15,097 bases of DNA from CAZKTF01 sp964555565. Its GTDB lineage: Bacteria > Planctomycetota > JAJSAM01 > JAKLKS01. The notes beneath the pieces are model-generated. The model had not been told where the DNA came from and did no database searches. It saw only the letters and a list, made by a program, of their open reading frames with translations. The translations under genes and the position numbers were made by a program. Below, piece by piece: positions 1 through 7,231 of this stretch (the first letter of the stretch is position 1; every line of letters starts with the position of its first letter). The stretch lies in contig CAZKTF010000069.1 in the NCBI GenBank assembly GCA_964555565.1, positions 1 to 15,097 on the forward strand, given 5' to 3'.

Positions 1-411
1 GCGCGCGTCCTCGTCGGAGGCGCGGGGGTCGGGCTGGCGGAGGTAGGACTTGAGGGCCGCCGCGGCCTCGGGGTACCTCCGCGCCGCGAGCCCCAGTTCG
101 CCGAGGCGGTAGAGGTCCTCCCCCGCGCCGGCCCGCGCCTCCGGGAGCGAGAGCGCCGCCTCGCCGAGGGCCCGGATGCGCGCCTCGGTGGCCGCCATCG
201 CGCCGGCCGGGAGGGGGCCCTCCGCCCGCAGGCGCTTCAGCCGTTCGAAGGCCTCGGGGATCGTGAGCCCCTCCGGCTTCGGGGCGGCCGCGGGCTCCCC
301 GGGAGGGGCCGCCGGGGGAGCCGGGGGCTGGGGAGGGGGCGGCGGGGTCTCCCCCTCCCCGGCAAGGGCGGGGACGGCGAGGAGGAGGAGCAGGAGTGCC
401 GGGGCGCGCAT
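1..411 (-). CDS. Exported proline-rich/helical-repeat protein, C-terminus off the left edge
   Basis: This frame is open from an ATG whose first base is at 411 to the window edge, giving 137 codons with no stop. It begins with a short signal peptide: MRAP, a run of leucines, then AVPALAGEG with a likely cleavage after ALA. Residues about 20-47 are a Pro/Ala-rich linker. From about residue 48 the sequence becomes helical and Ala/Leu/Arg/Glu-rich, and the segment around residues 110-130 (LYRLGELGLAARRYPEAAAALKSYL) looks like a tetratricopeptide-type helix pair. A GAAGGAC ribosome-binding site lies just upstream. It follows the pseudopilin gene on the same strand after 57 nt, so the two may be co-transcribed. 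The product is probably a periplasmic or envelope scaffold protein. The C-terminal part is not visible and could carry another domain, so no specific function is assigned. Confidence 0.72.
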   Translation of the reverse strand, partial: MRAPALLLLLLAVPALAGEGETPPPPPQPPAPPAAPPGEPAAAPKPEGLTIPEAFERLKRLRAEGPLPAGAMAATEARIRALGEAALSLPEARAGAGEDLYRLGELGLAARRYPEAAAALKSYLRQPDPRASDEDAR

Positions 412-468
412 GGTCCTTCGGATTCTACGGCCCGGCGCCGTCGGCGTGGCACGCGGAAGGCCCGAGTC

Positions 469-1215
469 CTACCTGAGCCCCTTCCAGACGTCGCCGTCCT
501 GCCCGAGGGTCCCCAGGGCGGGCGGCGAGGTGTAGTTCGGTCCCGTGAACGCCGCGGAGGCCTGGATGGGGGCGGAGATCCCGTCCTTCCTCGCCCGTTC
601 GTTCTGCGACTGCAGGATGTCCCCGGCGGGGGAGACGAAGAACCTCCGGACGCCCGAGGTGCCCCAGGTCATGGGCTGCGCGTAGACGCACCACATCGTC
701 TCGGAGGCGCTCACGTTGATGAGGCGCGTGCCGCCGTCGAGCGCCGGCGCCGCCGCCGGGCCGACCTCGTGGACGAACCCGGTCGGGGTGCCGGAATCGG
801 GCAGGAAGAGCATGAACACGTAGGCGCCCTTGTTCACGAACCCCACGCTGTTCACCGCGGACAGGGACTGGGGCACGGCCTGGGGCGTGAGCTTCGCCCC
901 CACCGAGGAGAAGTCCGCCGTCGCGGGGGTGGTCCCGGAGCCGGGCGTGTAGCCCGTGCGCACCCCGACGCTGCCGGACAACTCGAGGAAGGTCCCGTAC
1001 TCCCCGATCCCGTCGTTGTCGGCGTCGATCCGCGCCGTGCTCTGCACCTGGGCCTGGGCGGTCAGGAGCCCCCGGAGGGTCGCGAGCGCCGCGGTCTCGT
1101 TGGCGGACATCTTGGAGGCCAGCATGGCGGGGACGGAGAGGGACGCGACGATGGCGATGACGGTGACCACGATCAGGATCTCGATGATCGTGAACCCCGC
1201 GGCGCGACGCTCCAT
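469..1215 (-). CDS. Type IV prepilin / type II secretion pseudopilin-like protein
   Basis: The 248-residue product starts MERRAAGFTIIEILIVV, a classic class III (prepilin) signal. It has a short basic leader, cleavage after G7, F8 as the mature first residue, Glu at mature position 5 (E12), then a ~20-residue hydrophobic helix with a Pro (SVPAML). The N-terminus would be processed by a PilD-type peptidase and the protein assembled into a pilus or secretion pseudopilus at the inner membrane. Residues about 30-248 are a globular domain with motifs such as YVFMLFLP, MWCVYAQPMTWG and RRFFVSPAGDI. I associate this layout with pseudopilins of Planctomycetota and relatives, from memory only. The start at 1215 was chosen over an upstream in-frame ATG because it places the signal at the N-terminus and has a GGGAGGG ribosome-binding site 6 nt away. 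No other pilus genes are in view. Confidence 0.88.
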   Translation of the reverse strand: MERRAAGFTIIEILIVVTVIAIVASLSVPAMLASKMSANETAALATLRGLLTAQAQVQSTARIDADNDGIGEYGTFLELSGSVGVRTGYTPGSGTTPATADFSSVGAKLTPQAVPQSLSAVNSVGFVNKGAYVFMLFLPDSGTPTGFVHEVGPAAAPALDGGTRLINVSASETMWCVYAQPMTWGTSGVRRFFVSPAGDILQSQNERARKDGISAPIQASAAFTGPNYTSPPALGTLGQDGDVWKGLR

Positions 1216-1255
1216 CGACGCCCTCCCCGGGTCCCGTGCGGGTGCCCGCGAAGGG

Positions 1256-1284
1256 AGAGTACCCCTCCTTTCCCCGCGCCTCAA
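1256..1284 (-). promoter_or_regulatory. Sigma70-type promoter for the pseudopilin gene
   Basis: Reading leftward, TTGAGG (1284-1279) and TACTCT (1261-1256) are separated by exactly 17 nt. They match 5/6 and 4/6 of the sigma70 consensus, which is unusual in DNA this GC-rich. Transcription would begin near 1249, giving a leader of about 35 nt before the start at 1215. The -35 box lies inside the inverted repeat at 1276-1291. The assignment rests on sequence match and position only. Confidence 0.5.
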
Positions 1285-1291
1285 GAGGCGC
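1276..1291. repeat. Inverted repeat (7-bp arms, 2-nt spacer) in the divergent promoter region
   Basis: GCGCCTC-AA-GAGGCGC is a perfect 7-bp inverted repeat lying between the divergent pseudopilin and TIG-repeat genes. It overlaps the leftward -35 box and sits about 23 bp upstream of the rightward -10-like element. This is where an operator for a dimeric regulator affecting both genes could lie. GC-rich DNA forms such repeats by chance more often than average, so the functional reading is an inference. Confidence 0.45.
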
Positions 1292-1310
1292 CCCCCCGGA
1301 GGGCGGGACG

Positions 1311-1319
1311 TGGTATTCT
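1311..1319 (+). promoter_or_regulatory. Extended -10-like element for the TIG-repeat protein gene
   Basis: TGGTATTCT (TGn plus a TATTCT hexamer at 1314-1319) lies 48 nt before the ATG at 1367. No convincing -35 box sits 16-18 nt upstream, so this would have to act as an extended -10 promoter or use another sigma factor. Confidence 0.35.
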
Positions 1320-1366
1320 CGAGGGTCCGGAAAGCGTGCAGGGGGGGTATCCGCGAGGTGGCAGCC

Positions 1367-4300
1367 ATGGTCCGCAGCGCCCTTCTCTCCCTCGCCGTCG
1401 CCGCGGCCGCGGTGGGACTCGCCGCGCGCCCCGCGGCCGCCCAGTCCGTCGAGCAGGTGAACCTCGGGGACACGGTGACGGGCACGACCGTCGCGGGGGT
1501 CAAGGAGGTCATCCCGTTCCACGCGGTGGAGGGGACGCTGCTCGACGTGGACCTGAAGATGGCGGCCGGCTCCGCGCCGGACTTCGTCATCCTCCAGCCC
1601 GACCGCTCCCCCTACCCCGGCCTCGCATCCTACGAGCGCTTCGACGCGAAGTCCTCGAGGGTGCAGGCGAAGAAGGTCCCGCTGTTCGATTCGGGCCGCC
1701 ACTACCTCGTCCTCCAGCCGGGGGTGGAGGGCGCCTACACCGTGCGCATCAAGGGGAAGCCTCTCACCCGGACCGGCTACAACGGGATCATCCTGCCGGC
1801 CCCCCCGACCCCGGTCCCGTTCGGGGCGGTCCCGGGGACCCTCGCCTCGATCTCCGTGAAGCGGTCGAAGGGGAGCTTCATCAACCCCCAGGTCATCTAC
1901 CTCCAGGCCCCGAGCGGGGCCCTGGTCGATCTCGGGGCGGCGACCTCCCACAGGCTCACGGTGTCCGCGGAGTCCTACAAGGACGTGCCCCTCGGCGAGC
2001 TCGGCACCTACGTCGCGGGGGTGGGCACCCAGACGGGGGTCGGCGGGGACTTCGGGGTCATCACCGTCTCCCTCAAGATGCCGAAGCCGAAACCCGTGAA
2101 GCGCCTCGACTCAGGGGTCGTGGTCGATCCGCTGGTGGACTCCGTGGCGCCGGCCTCGGGGTTCGACAACCTCGCCTACGCCGGCATCTCCGTCACCGGG
2201 GACTTCTTCGGGCCCTCCCCCTCCGTGAGGCTCGAGGGGGCGGAGACGATCGACGCCTCGTCCGTCAACCGGGTGAGCGCCACCCTGCTGGAGATCGACG
2301 TGGACCTCACGGGGCGGCCCGTGGGCGGCTACGACGTCGTCGTGACGCTGCCCGACGGCGCCGAGGGACGCCGCGCGGGCGGCTTCGCCGTCTCCGCGAC
2401 CCCGATCCCCTCCGGCGCGTCCCCGCCCACGGGCTTCGACAACCTGGTCCTCTCCGGCACGGTCTCGGGCACCCGGTTCGTGTCCGGGCTCTCGGTGACC
2501 TTCCTCCCCCGCACCGGCGGCGCCGGGATCGGCGCCACGGAGGGGGCCGTGACGGCGACGAGCGCCGCGGTCACCGTGGACCTGCGGGACGCGCCGCTCG
2601 GCGGCTACGACGTCCTGGTCGTCAACCCGGACGGGGGCACCAACGTCCTGTCCTCGGGCTTCACCCTCCTGCGCGCCCCGCGCCTCTTCAGCGCCCTGCC
2701 CGCGCTCGGGTTCGACAACGACGCCGCGCGCGCGGTGACCCTGGCGGGCGACTCCTTCCAGGCGGGCATGACCTGCCGGATCGAGCGGAGCGGACAGGCC
2801 GACGTCGTCGCGGCGGTCTCGGGCCTGACCCCGACGGGCGCCACCGCGACCTTCGACCTGCGGGGGAAGCTCTCCGGCCCCTGGACGCTCCGGGTGACCA
2901 GCCCCGACGGCGGGACCGCCACGGTCGCCTACTCCATCGCCCGCGCCCCGCGCGTGTTCTCCACGAACCCCCCCCACGTGTTCGACTTCGAGTCGCTCAC
3001 CGGCGTCGTCGTGAACGGCACCGATTTCACGGCCGGGGCCCAGGTGGACCTGACCCAGGGCGGGGTCTCCATCCTCGCGGCGACCGCGGAGGCGGTGAAC
3101 GGGCCGGGGACGACCGTCACCTGCGACCTGGCCACCACCGGCCTGCCCCCCGGGGACTCCTTCGCCCGGGTGACCAACCCGGACGGGGGGAACGAGACCC
3201 TGCCGCTGCCCTTCTCCGTCCTCGGGACCCGCACCCTCGTCTCCGGGGCCACGGGGGCCGGCACCCCGGTCGCGGCCTACAACGGGACGCAGGACGAGTA
3301 CCTCGTCGTCTGGTCGCACGACGACGGGACCAACAGGAACATCCGCGCCCGGCGGGTGAGCGCCATGTCGGGGGCCTTCCTCGGCTCCGTCATCGTGGTG
3401 ACGGACAACTCCATCGACATGGACGGGGACACCTACACGGCGACGGAGGACAAGACCGACCCGGGCGTGGCCTGGTCGCCGGGCCTCGGGAAGTACCTCG
3501 TGGCCTACGCCTGGAAGGACGCCTCCACGGCGGGGGACCGGACGAAGGTCTACGCCCAGCTCGTCAACGCCGACGGGACGATCCATACCCCGCAGTCCCA
3601 GGCCTACCCGGCCTTCACCGGCTCCTCCGGGACGGTGAGCCCGCCGCGGATCGCCTGGAACCCGACCCGGTCCGAGTGGATGGTCGTCTGGGCCTGGGAC
3701 GTCGCCGCGGGCCCCGACGTCTTCCACCTCCGGCTCGACAACCAGGTCTCCCCCATGGGCGTGGTCTCCGCGGGGACGCTCATCGCGAACACCCACGTCA
3801 ACAGCGGCAACACGGTGGACGACAAGGACGCCGATCCGGACGTCGCGTACTCCGCGACGGGGGCCGAGTACGCCGTGGTCTACACCTACGACTCCGTGGA
3901 GGTCCCCGGCCAGGGGGGGGGGCCGCCCCCCGCGGACACGGGGACCGACATCCGGGCGAAGTTCTTCCGCGCGAGCGACCTCGTCGAGGTGGGCTCCCTC
4001 ACCACGCTCGGCGACGCGGGCAGCGTCTCGGAGAGCGCGGGGCGGATCGACTACGACCCGATCGCGGACAACTGGCTCTTCCTGTGGGAGTACCCGACCT
4101 CGGCCTCGGACCACGACCTCCGCGCCTGGCGGGTCTCCCGCTCCACCCGCGCCAAGGTCGGGGCCTCCTTCACGACGGTCGAGCAGACGACGACCAAGAA
4201 CTCCCGCCGCGCGGCCCTGGCCTTCGACGCCACGACGGCCACCCGGGGCTGGCTCGTGGCCTACGAGTACGACGGGAACCAGTCCGTCGTGGTCACGCGG

Positions 4301-4477
4301 ATGTCCCCGGACCTGGCGACCAGGACCCACCGGGCGGTGGCTCCCGTGCTCTCGAACGCCTCCTTCGCGACCCCGGCCCTCGCGGCGCGCGGGATCGGGG
4401 GGGAGTTCCTGTCCGCCTGGAGCGTCTCGGGGAGCGCGAAGCCCGGCGTCAACGCCGAGATGCGCCCGGCGAAGTAG
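1367..4477 (+). CDS. Large secreted protein with PPC-like domains, four TIG-like repeats and a seven-repeat propeller-like C-terminus
   Basis: The 1036-residue product begins with a signal peptide (MVRSALLSLAVAAAAVGLAA, likely cut near AAAQS). Residues about 28-245 look like two beta-sandwich regions of the pre-peptidase C-terminal (PPC) type; motifs include PDFVILQPD and YTVRIKG. Four TIG/IPT-like repeats follow, with GFDN-type signatures at about residues 265, 356, 448 and 538 (the last is VFDF), each ending in a PDGG/PDGA turn. The spacing of 90-92 residues is strikingly regular. From about 639 to the end there are seven repeats centred on aromatic strands such as YLVVW, YLVAYAW, WMVVWAW, YAVVYTY, WLFLWEY, WLVAYEY and FLSAW, spaced about 57-68 residues, as expected for a seven-bladed beta-propeller. 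I see no catalytic motif or sorting signal. A surface or secreted binding/adhesion role is the best guess. The start at 1367 was chosen over an upstream in-frame ATG because it opens a clean signal peptide behind a GAGGTGG ribosome-binding site. Confidence 0.82.
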   Translation: MVRSALLSLAVAAAAVGLAARPAAAQSVEQVNLGDTVTGTTVAGVKEVIPFHAVEGTLLDVDLKMAAGSAPDFVILQPDRSPYPGLASYERFDAKSSRVQAKKVPLFDSGRHYLVLQPGVEGAYTVRIKGKPLTRTGYNGIILPAPPTPVPFGAVPGTLASISVKRSKGSFINPQVIYLQAPSGALVDLGAATSHRLTVSAESYKDVPLGELGTYVAGVGTQTGVGGDFGVITVSLKMPKPKPVKRLDSGVVVDPLVDSVAPASGFDNLAYAGISVTGDFFGPSPSVRLEGAETIDASSVNRVSATLLEIDVDLTGRPVGGYDVVVTLPDGAEGRRAGGFAVSATPIPSGASPPTGFDNLVLSGTVSGTRFVSGLSVTFLPRTGGAGIGATEGAVTATSAAVTVDLRDAPLGGYDVLVVNPDGGTNVLSSGFTLLRAPRLFSALPALGFDNDAARAVTLAGDSFQAGMTCRIERSGQADVVAAVSGLTPTGATATFDLRGKLSGPWTLRVTSPDGGTATVAYSIARAPRVFSTNPPHVFDFESLTGVVVNGTDFTAGAQVDLTQGGVSILAATAEAVNGPGTTVTCDLATTGLPPGDSFARVTNPDGGNETLPLPFSVLGTRTLVSGATGAGTPVAAYNGTQDEYLVVWSHDDGTNRNIRARRVSAMSGAFLGSVIVVTDNSIDMDGDTYTATEDKTDPGVAWSPGLGKYLVAYAWKDASTAGDRTKVYAQLVNADGTIHTPQSQAYPAFTGSSGTVSPPRIAWNPTRSEWMVVWAWDVAAGPDVFHLRLDNQVSPMGVVSAGTLIANTHVNSGNTVDDKDADPDVAYSATGAEYAVVYTYDSVEVPGQGGGPPPADTGTDIRAKFFRASDLVEVGSLTTLGDAGSVSESAGRIDYDPIADNWLFLWEYPTSASDHDLRAWRVSRSTRAKVGASFTTVEQTTTKNSRRAALAFDATTATRGWLVAYEYDGNQSVVVTRMSPDLATRTHRAVAPVLSNASFATPALAARGIGGEFLSAWSVSGSAKPGVNAEMRPAK

Positions 4478-4550
4478 CCGCGCGCGTCTCCGTGCTCCGC
4501 CCTTGACGGCCGTCGCCCGCGGAACTTTGTGGGCCGGGGACCGCGGGCCG

Positions 4551-4560
4551 TTGCTATCAT
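4551..4560 (+). promoter_or_regulatory. Candidate promoter -10 region for the respiratory gene cluster
   Basis: The 184-nt gap between the TIG-repeat gene and the HEAT-repeat gene holds one AT-rich island, TTGCTATCAT, with an extended -10-like TGCTATCAT, about 100 nt before the ATG at 4662. A GGAACTTT sequence at 4521-4528 resembles the -35 element of some ECF sigma promoters, but its spacing to TATCAT (about 26-28 nt) does not fit a standard pair. A 10-bp palindrome, GACGGCCGTC, lies at 4505-4514. This is the only sizeable leader upstream of the cluster, so a main promoter is expected here; its exact position is uncertain. Confidence 0.4.
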
Positions 4561-4661
4561 CCGGCCGCCGTCTTTCTCCCCGCGTGGATCCCGCGCCGCC
4601 CGGCGTCCGGGCTCGCCCGGTGCCCCGGCGCGCGTCGTAACGAGAGGGCCCTCCGTAGCCG

Positions 4662-5726
4662 ATGGCGGAAACGCTCCCCGAGGTCCCCGAGCCGAACGCC
4701 CCCGCTCTCGGAGTCGAGACCGAGGCGGCCCCGCGGGGATTCCTCCCCGGGGTCCTCCGGTACTTCCTGGTCCCCCTCGTCCTGGTCGGGGCGTCTCTCG
4801 CGATCTTCGCAGGCCTCGGGACCCTCGTGGAGCGCGGGAGGCGGACGGACGAGGACCTCCTCCGCAGCGTCGTCGAGGGGGGGAAGAACGCGCGCTGGCA
4901 GGACGCCATGGAGCTCTCGAACCGGGTCGCCGCGGACCCGGCCCTCGCCCGCGACGAGCGCCTCCTCCCCAACGTGGTGGAGGCCTTCACGCGCGCGCGG
5001 CGCGAGGGGGACGACCCCCGGATCGTCGGGTACCTCTCCCGCTTCCTGGCCGCCTCCCGGACCCCGTCGGCCCGGGCGGCCCTCGAGGAGGCCCTCGCCG
5101 ACGGCAGCCCGGACGTGCGCGTCTACGTCGCCTGGGCGCTGGGAGAGGTCGGGGACCCCGGCTCCCTGGCCGCCCTGCTCCCCCGCCTGAAGGACCTGGA
5201 CGCCGGCGTGCGGAGCGTGGCCGCCTGGGCGGTGGCGTCGCTCGTCGCCCGCGCGGGCGACGTCGAGCTCTCCCCCGCCGGCCCGGCCCTCCGGGAGGCG
5301 CTCGGGGACACCGCGGCGGACGTACGCTGGAACGCGGCGCTCGGCCTCGCGCGCCTGCGCCTCCCCGGCGGCGAGGACATCCTCTGGCGGCTCCTCCACC
5401 GCGACTACGTTCGCGCGAGCCTCCGCGAGGCCCCCTCGGGGGTCGCGGCCCTGGTCGCGCGCGGGGGGACCGACCCCGCGACGCAGGAGGAGCGCGAGGC
5501 GGCGGTCGTCCGCAACGCCCTCTCCGGGGCCTACCGGCTGCGCGACCGCTCGATGCTCGAGGGGGTCCGGCGCATCGCCGCCGAGGACGCCGACCTCGGG
5601 GTGCGCGAGTTCGCCCTCCAGGCGGTCCGGGCGATCGAGGAGGAGACGAAGGAGAAGGGGCCGGTGCCCCAGCGCGCGTGGCGGGGCGCCGCCGAAGAGG
5701 TCGCGAGGAACGAGTCGAGGGAGTAG
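4662..5726 (+). CDS. Membrane-anchored HEAT-repeat protein of the respiratory cluster
   Basis: The 354-residue product has a short N-terminal tail and one strong transmembrane segment at about residues 27-52 (GVLRYFLVPLVLVGASLAIF). A soluble helical part follows. Residues about 115-320 carry repeated helix pairs with HEAT/PBS-lyase-type signatures, for example SPDVRVYVAWALGEVGDPGS, DAGVRSVAAWAVASLV and AADVRWNAALGLARLR. Such repeats form curved solenoids that bind other proteins. No catalytic residues are evident. The stop lies 41 nt before the Rieske gene, so this is the first gene of the bc/oxidase cluster. That placement suggests an assembly factor, scaffold or accessory subunit of the bc complex, which is inference from context only. 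The start ATG has a GAGAGGG 13 nt upstream, rather far for a ribosome-binding site, and no better start is apparent. Confidence 0.82.
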   Translation: MAETLPEVPEPNAPALGVETEAAPRGFLPGVLRYFLVPLVLVGASLAIFAGLGTLVERGRRTDEDLLRSVVEGGKNARWQDAMELSNRVAADPALARDERLLPNVVEAFTRARREGDDPRIVGYLSRFLAASRTPSARAALEEALADGSPDVRVYVAWALGEVGDPGSLAALLPRLKDLDAGVRSVAAWAVASLVARAGDVELSPAGPALREALGDTAADVRWNAALGLARLRLPGGEDILWRLLHRDYVRASLREAPSGVAALVARGGTDPATQEEREAAVVRNALSGAYRLRDRSMLEGVRRIAAEDADLGVREFALQAVRAIEEETKEKGPVPQRAWRGAAEEVARNESRE

Positions 5727-5767
5727 TCCCGGGAAGGTCCGCCTACGGAGGAAGGGAGCCGCGCAGG

Positions 5768-6412
5768 ATGGCCGACGCCACGAACCCCGCCTCGCCCGCC
5801 CCCTCCGGGGGACCGCTCGCGAAGCCCGCCCTGCCGCCGGCGGCCGCGCGCGTCCTCGACGCCGCCACGGCGCCCGTGCCGGGCACGCCCGCGGGGGCGA
5901 AGGCAGCGAAGCCCGCGGGGGACGGGGGGGTCTCCCGGCGCGGCGCGCTCGCGCTGGCCGCGGGGTGGACCGCCTTCCTCGGCGCCACGGCGGCGGGCCT
6001 CGCGGGGACCGTCCGCTTCCTGTTCCCGAACGTGACCTTCGAGCCGCCCCAGCAGTTCAAGGTCGGCTTCCCCGCCGACTTCACCAGGGGCGTCTCCGAG
6101 AAGTACAAGAGCGAGTACGGCGTCTGGGTCTGCCGGAACGAGGAGCAGATCTACGCCCTCATCACCGTGTGCACGCACCTGGGGTGCACGCCGAACTGGC
6201 TCGGGGGGGAGGACAAGTTCAAGTGCCCCTGCCACGGATCGGGCTTCTACAAGTCCGGGATCAACTTCGAGGGACCCGCCCCCCGACCCCTGGAGCGCGC
6301 CGCGATCAAGATCGACGACGACGGGCAGCTCCTCGTGGACAAGAACCGCAAGTTCCTCTACGAGATGGCGCAGTGGGACGACCCGGCGTCGTTCGTGGAG
6401 TTCAAGGGCTAG
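5768..6412 (+). CDS. Rieske [2Fe-2S] iron-sulfur subunit of a cytochrome bc/b6f-type complex
   Basis: The 214-residue product carries both Rieske cluster-binding boxes: CTHLGC at 135-140 and CPCHGS at 153-158. Together they supply two Cys and two His ligands plus the Cys pair for the stabilising disulfide. In these complexes the cluster takes one electron from quinol at the outer (Qo) site and passes it to a cytochrome. An SRRG motif at about residue 56 followed by a hydrophobic helix (about 60-82) resembles an uncleaved Tat signal-anchor, the usual export route for Rieske proteins. The first ~55 residues are an unusually long Ala/Pro/Gly-rich extension. The gene has a GGAGGAAGGGAG ribosome-binding site 9 nt before the ATG and lies 27 nt before cytochrome b, as expected for a bc operon. 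The name petC or qcrA would apply by function; the exact subtype is not certain. Confidence 0.93.
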   Translation: MADATNPASPAPSGGPLAKPALPPAAARVLDAATAPVPGTPAGAKAAKPAGDGGVSRRGALALAAGWTAFLGATAAGLAGTVRFLFPNVTFEPPQQFKVGFPADFTRGVSEKYKSEYGVWVCRNEEQIYALITVCTHLGCTPNWLGGEDKFKCPCHGSGFYKSGINFEGPAPRPLERAAIKIDDDGQLLVDKNRKFLYEMAQWDDPASFVEFKG

Positions 6413-6439
6413 GGGACAGAGGGGGCCTCGGAGAACCGG

Positions 6440-7225
6440 ATGTCCATCCTGAAGAAGGCGGGAGAGTCGCTGCGGAAGACGCAGGTCTGGCGGTCGATCT
6501 TCCGCCACGGGCCCCCGACGACGCACCGCAACCGGGCCATGGCGGTGGTGAGCAACGTCTTCCTCCACCTCCACCCGGTGAAGACGCGGCGGTCCGGCGT
6601 CCGGATGTCCTACACCTGGTGCATGGGCGGGATCACCTTCTTCCTCTTCCTCACCCTCACCGTGACCGGCATCCTGCTGATGTTCTACTACCGCCCCACG
6701 GCGGACAAGGCCTTCAACGACATCGTGCAGCTCCGCGAGGACACGCCGCTCGGGATCATGCGCGAGTTGCACCGCTGGGGCGCCCACGCCATGGTGCTCT
6801 CGGTCTGGCTGCACATGTACCGGGTCTTCATGACCGGCTCCTACAAGCCGCCGCGGGAGTTCAACTGGAACGTCGGCGTGGTGCTGCTGCTCCTGACCCT
6901 GCTCCTCTCCTTCACCGGGTACCTGCTCCCCTGGGACCAGCTCGCCATCTGGGCCGTGACGGTGGGCACCAACATGGCCCGCGCCTCGCCCTTCCTCGGG
7001 CACGAGGGCCCGGGCGCCGAGCTCCTCAAGGTGGGGGACGTCTCGTTCATCACCGCGGGCTCGGACGTGCGATTCGCCCTCCTCTCGGGGAGGTTCGTGG
7101 GCGAGGCCACGCTCCTGCGCTTCTACGTCCTGCACTGCATCGCGATCCCCTTCGTAGCGGTCATCCTGATGGCGGTGCACTTCTGGCGCGTCCGGAAGGA
7201 CGGGGGGATCAGCGGGCCGATGTAG
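6440..7225 (+). CDS. petB: Cytochrome b6-type subunit (N-terminal four-helix half of cytochrome b)
   Basis: The 261-residue membrane protein has four transmembrane helices and ends in RKDGGISGPM, as in cytochrome b6. Heme-b ligands are visible in helix B (H111 and H125, 13 residues between) and helix D (H232 and H247, 14 residues between). The 14-residue spacing in helix D is characteristic of b6-type rather than mitochondrial-type cytochrome b. Cys61 in the motif WCMGGIT lines up with the Cys that covalently holds the extra heme c_i/c_n at the Qi site of b6f complexes. MFYYRP, HRWGAHAM and TGYLLPWDQ are also b6 signatures. The protein forms the quinol-oxidising core and carries electrons across the membrane through its two b hemes. 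A GGAGAA ribosome-binding site precedes the ATG. The remaining helices of cytochrome b are encoded separately by the gene at 7355-8434. The symbol reflects homology to b6; qcrB would be the Bacillus-style name. Confidence 0.93.
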   Translation: MSILKKAGESLRKTQVWRSIFRHGPPTTHRNRAMAVVSNVFLHLHPVKTRRSGVRMSYTWCMGGITFFLFLTLTVTGILLMFYYRPTADKAFNDIVQLREDTPLGIMRELHRWGAHAMVLSVWLHMYRVFMTGSYKPPREFNWNVGVVLLLLTLLLSFTGYLLPWDQLAIWAVTVGTNMARASPFLGHEGPGAELLKVGDVSFITAGSDVRFALLSGRFVGEATLLRFYVLHCIAIPFVAVILMAVHFWRVRKDGGISGPM

Positions 7226-7231
7226 ACGAGA

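Noticed and set aside
956..1366. In-frame N-terminal extension of the TIG-repeat protein starting at 956
   Set aside because: It overlaps the pseudopilin coding region and its sequence is non-domain-like. The ATG at 1367 opens a clean signal peptide with a ribosome-binding site.
425..1951. Very long open frames antisense to or out of frame with real genes, for example on the minus strand at 425-1951, 2111-4990, 5531-8464 and 8415-11981
   Set aside because: Their products are Arg/Gly/Pro/Asp/His-rich low-complexity strings with no domains. Long spurious frames are expected at this GC content, and each is the shadow of a gene with recognisable motifs on the other frame or strand.
2150..3230. 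Direct DNA repeats or a CRISPR-like array in the TIG-repeat region
   Set aside because: The periodicity is about 270 bp and exists at protein level only. DNA identity is limited to short GFDN-coding stretches within an open reading frame.
4502..4560. TTGACG at 4502-4507 as the -35 partner of TATCAT at 4555-4560
   Set aside because: The spacing is 47 nt, far beyond the 16-18 nt needed for a sigma70 promoter.
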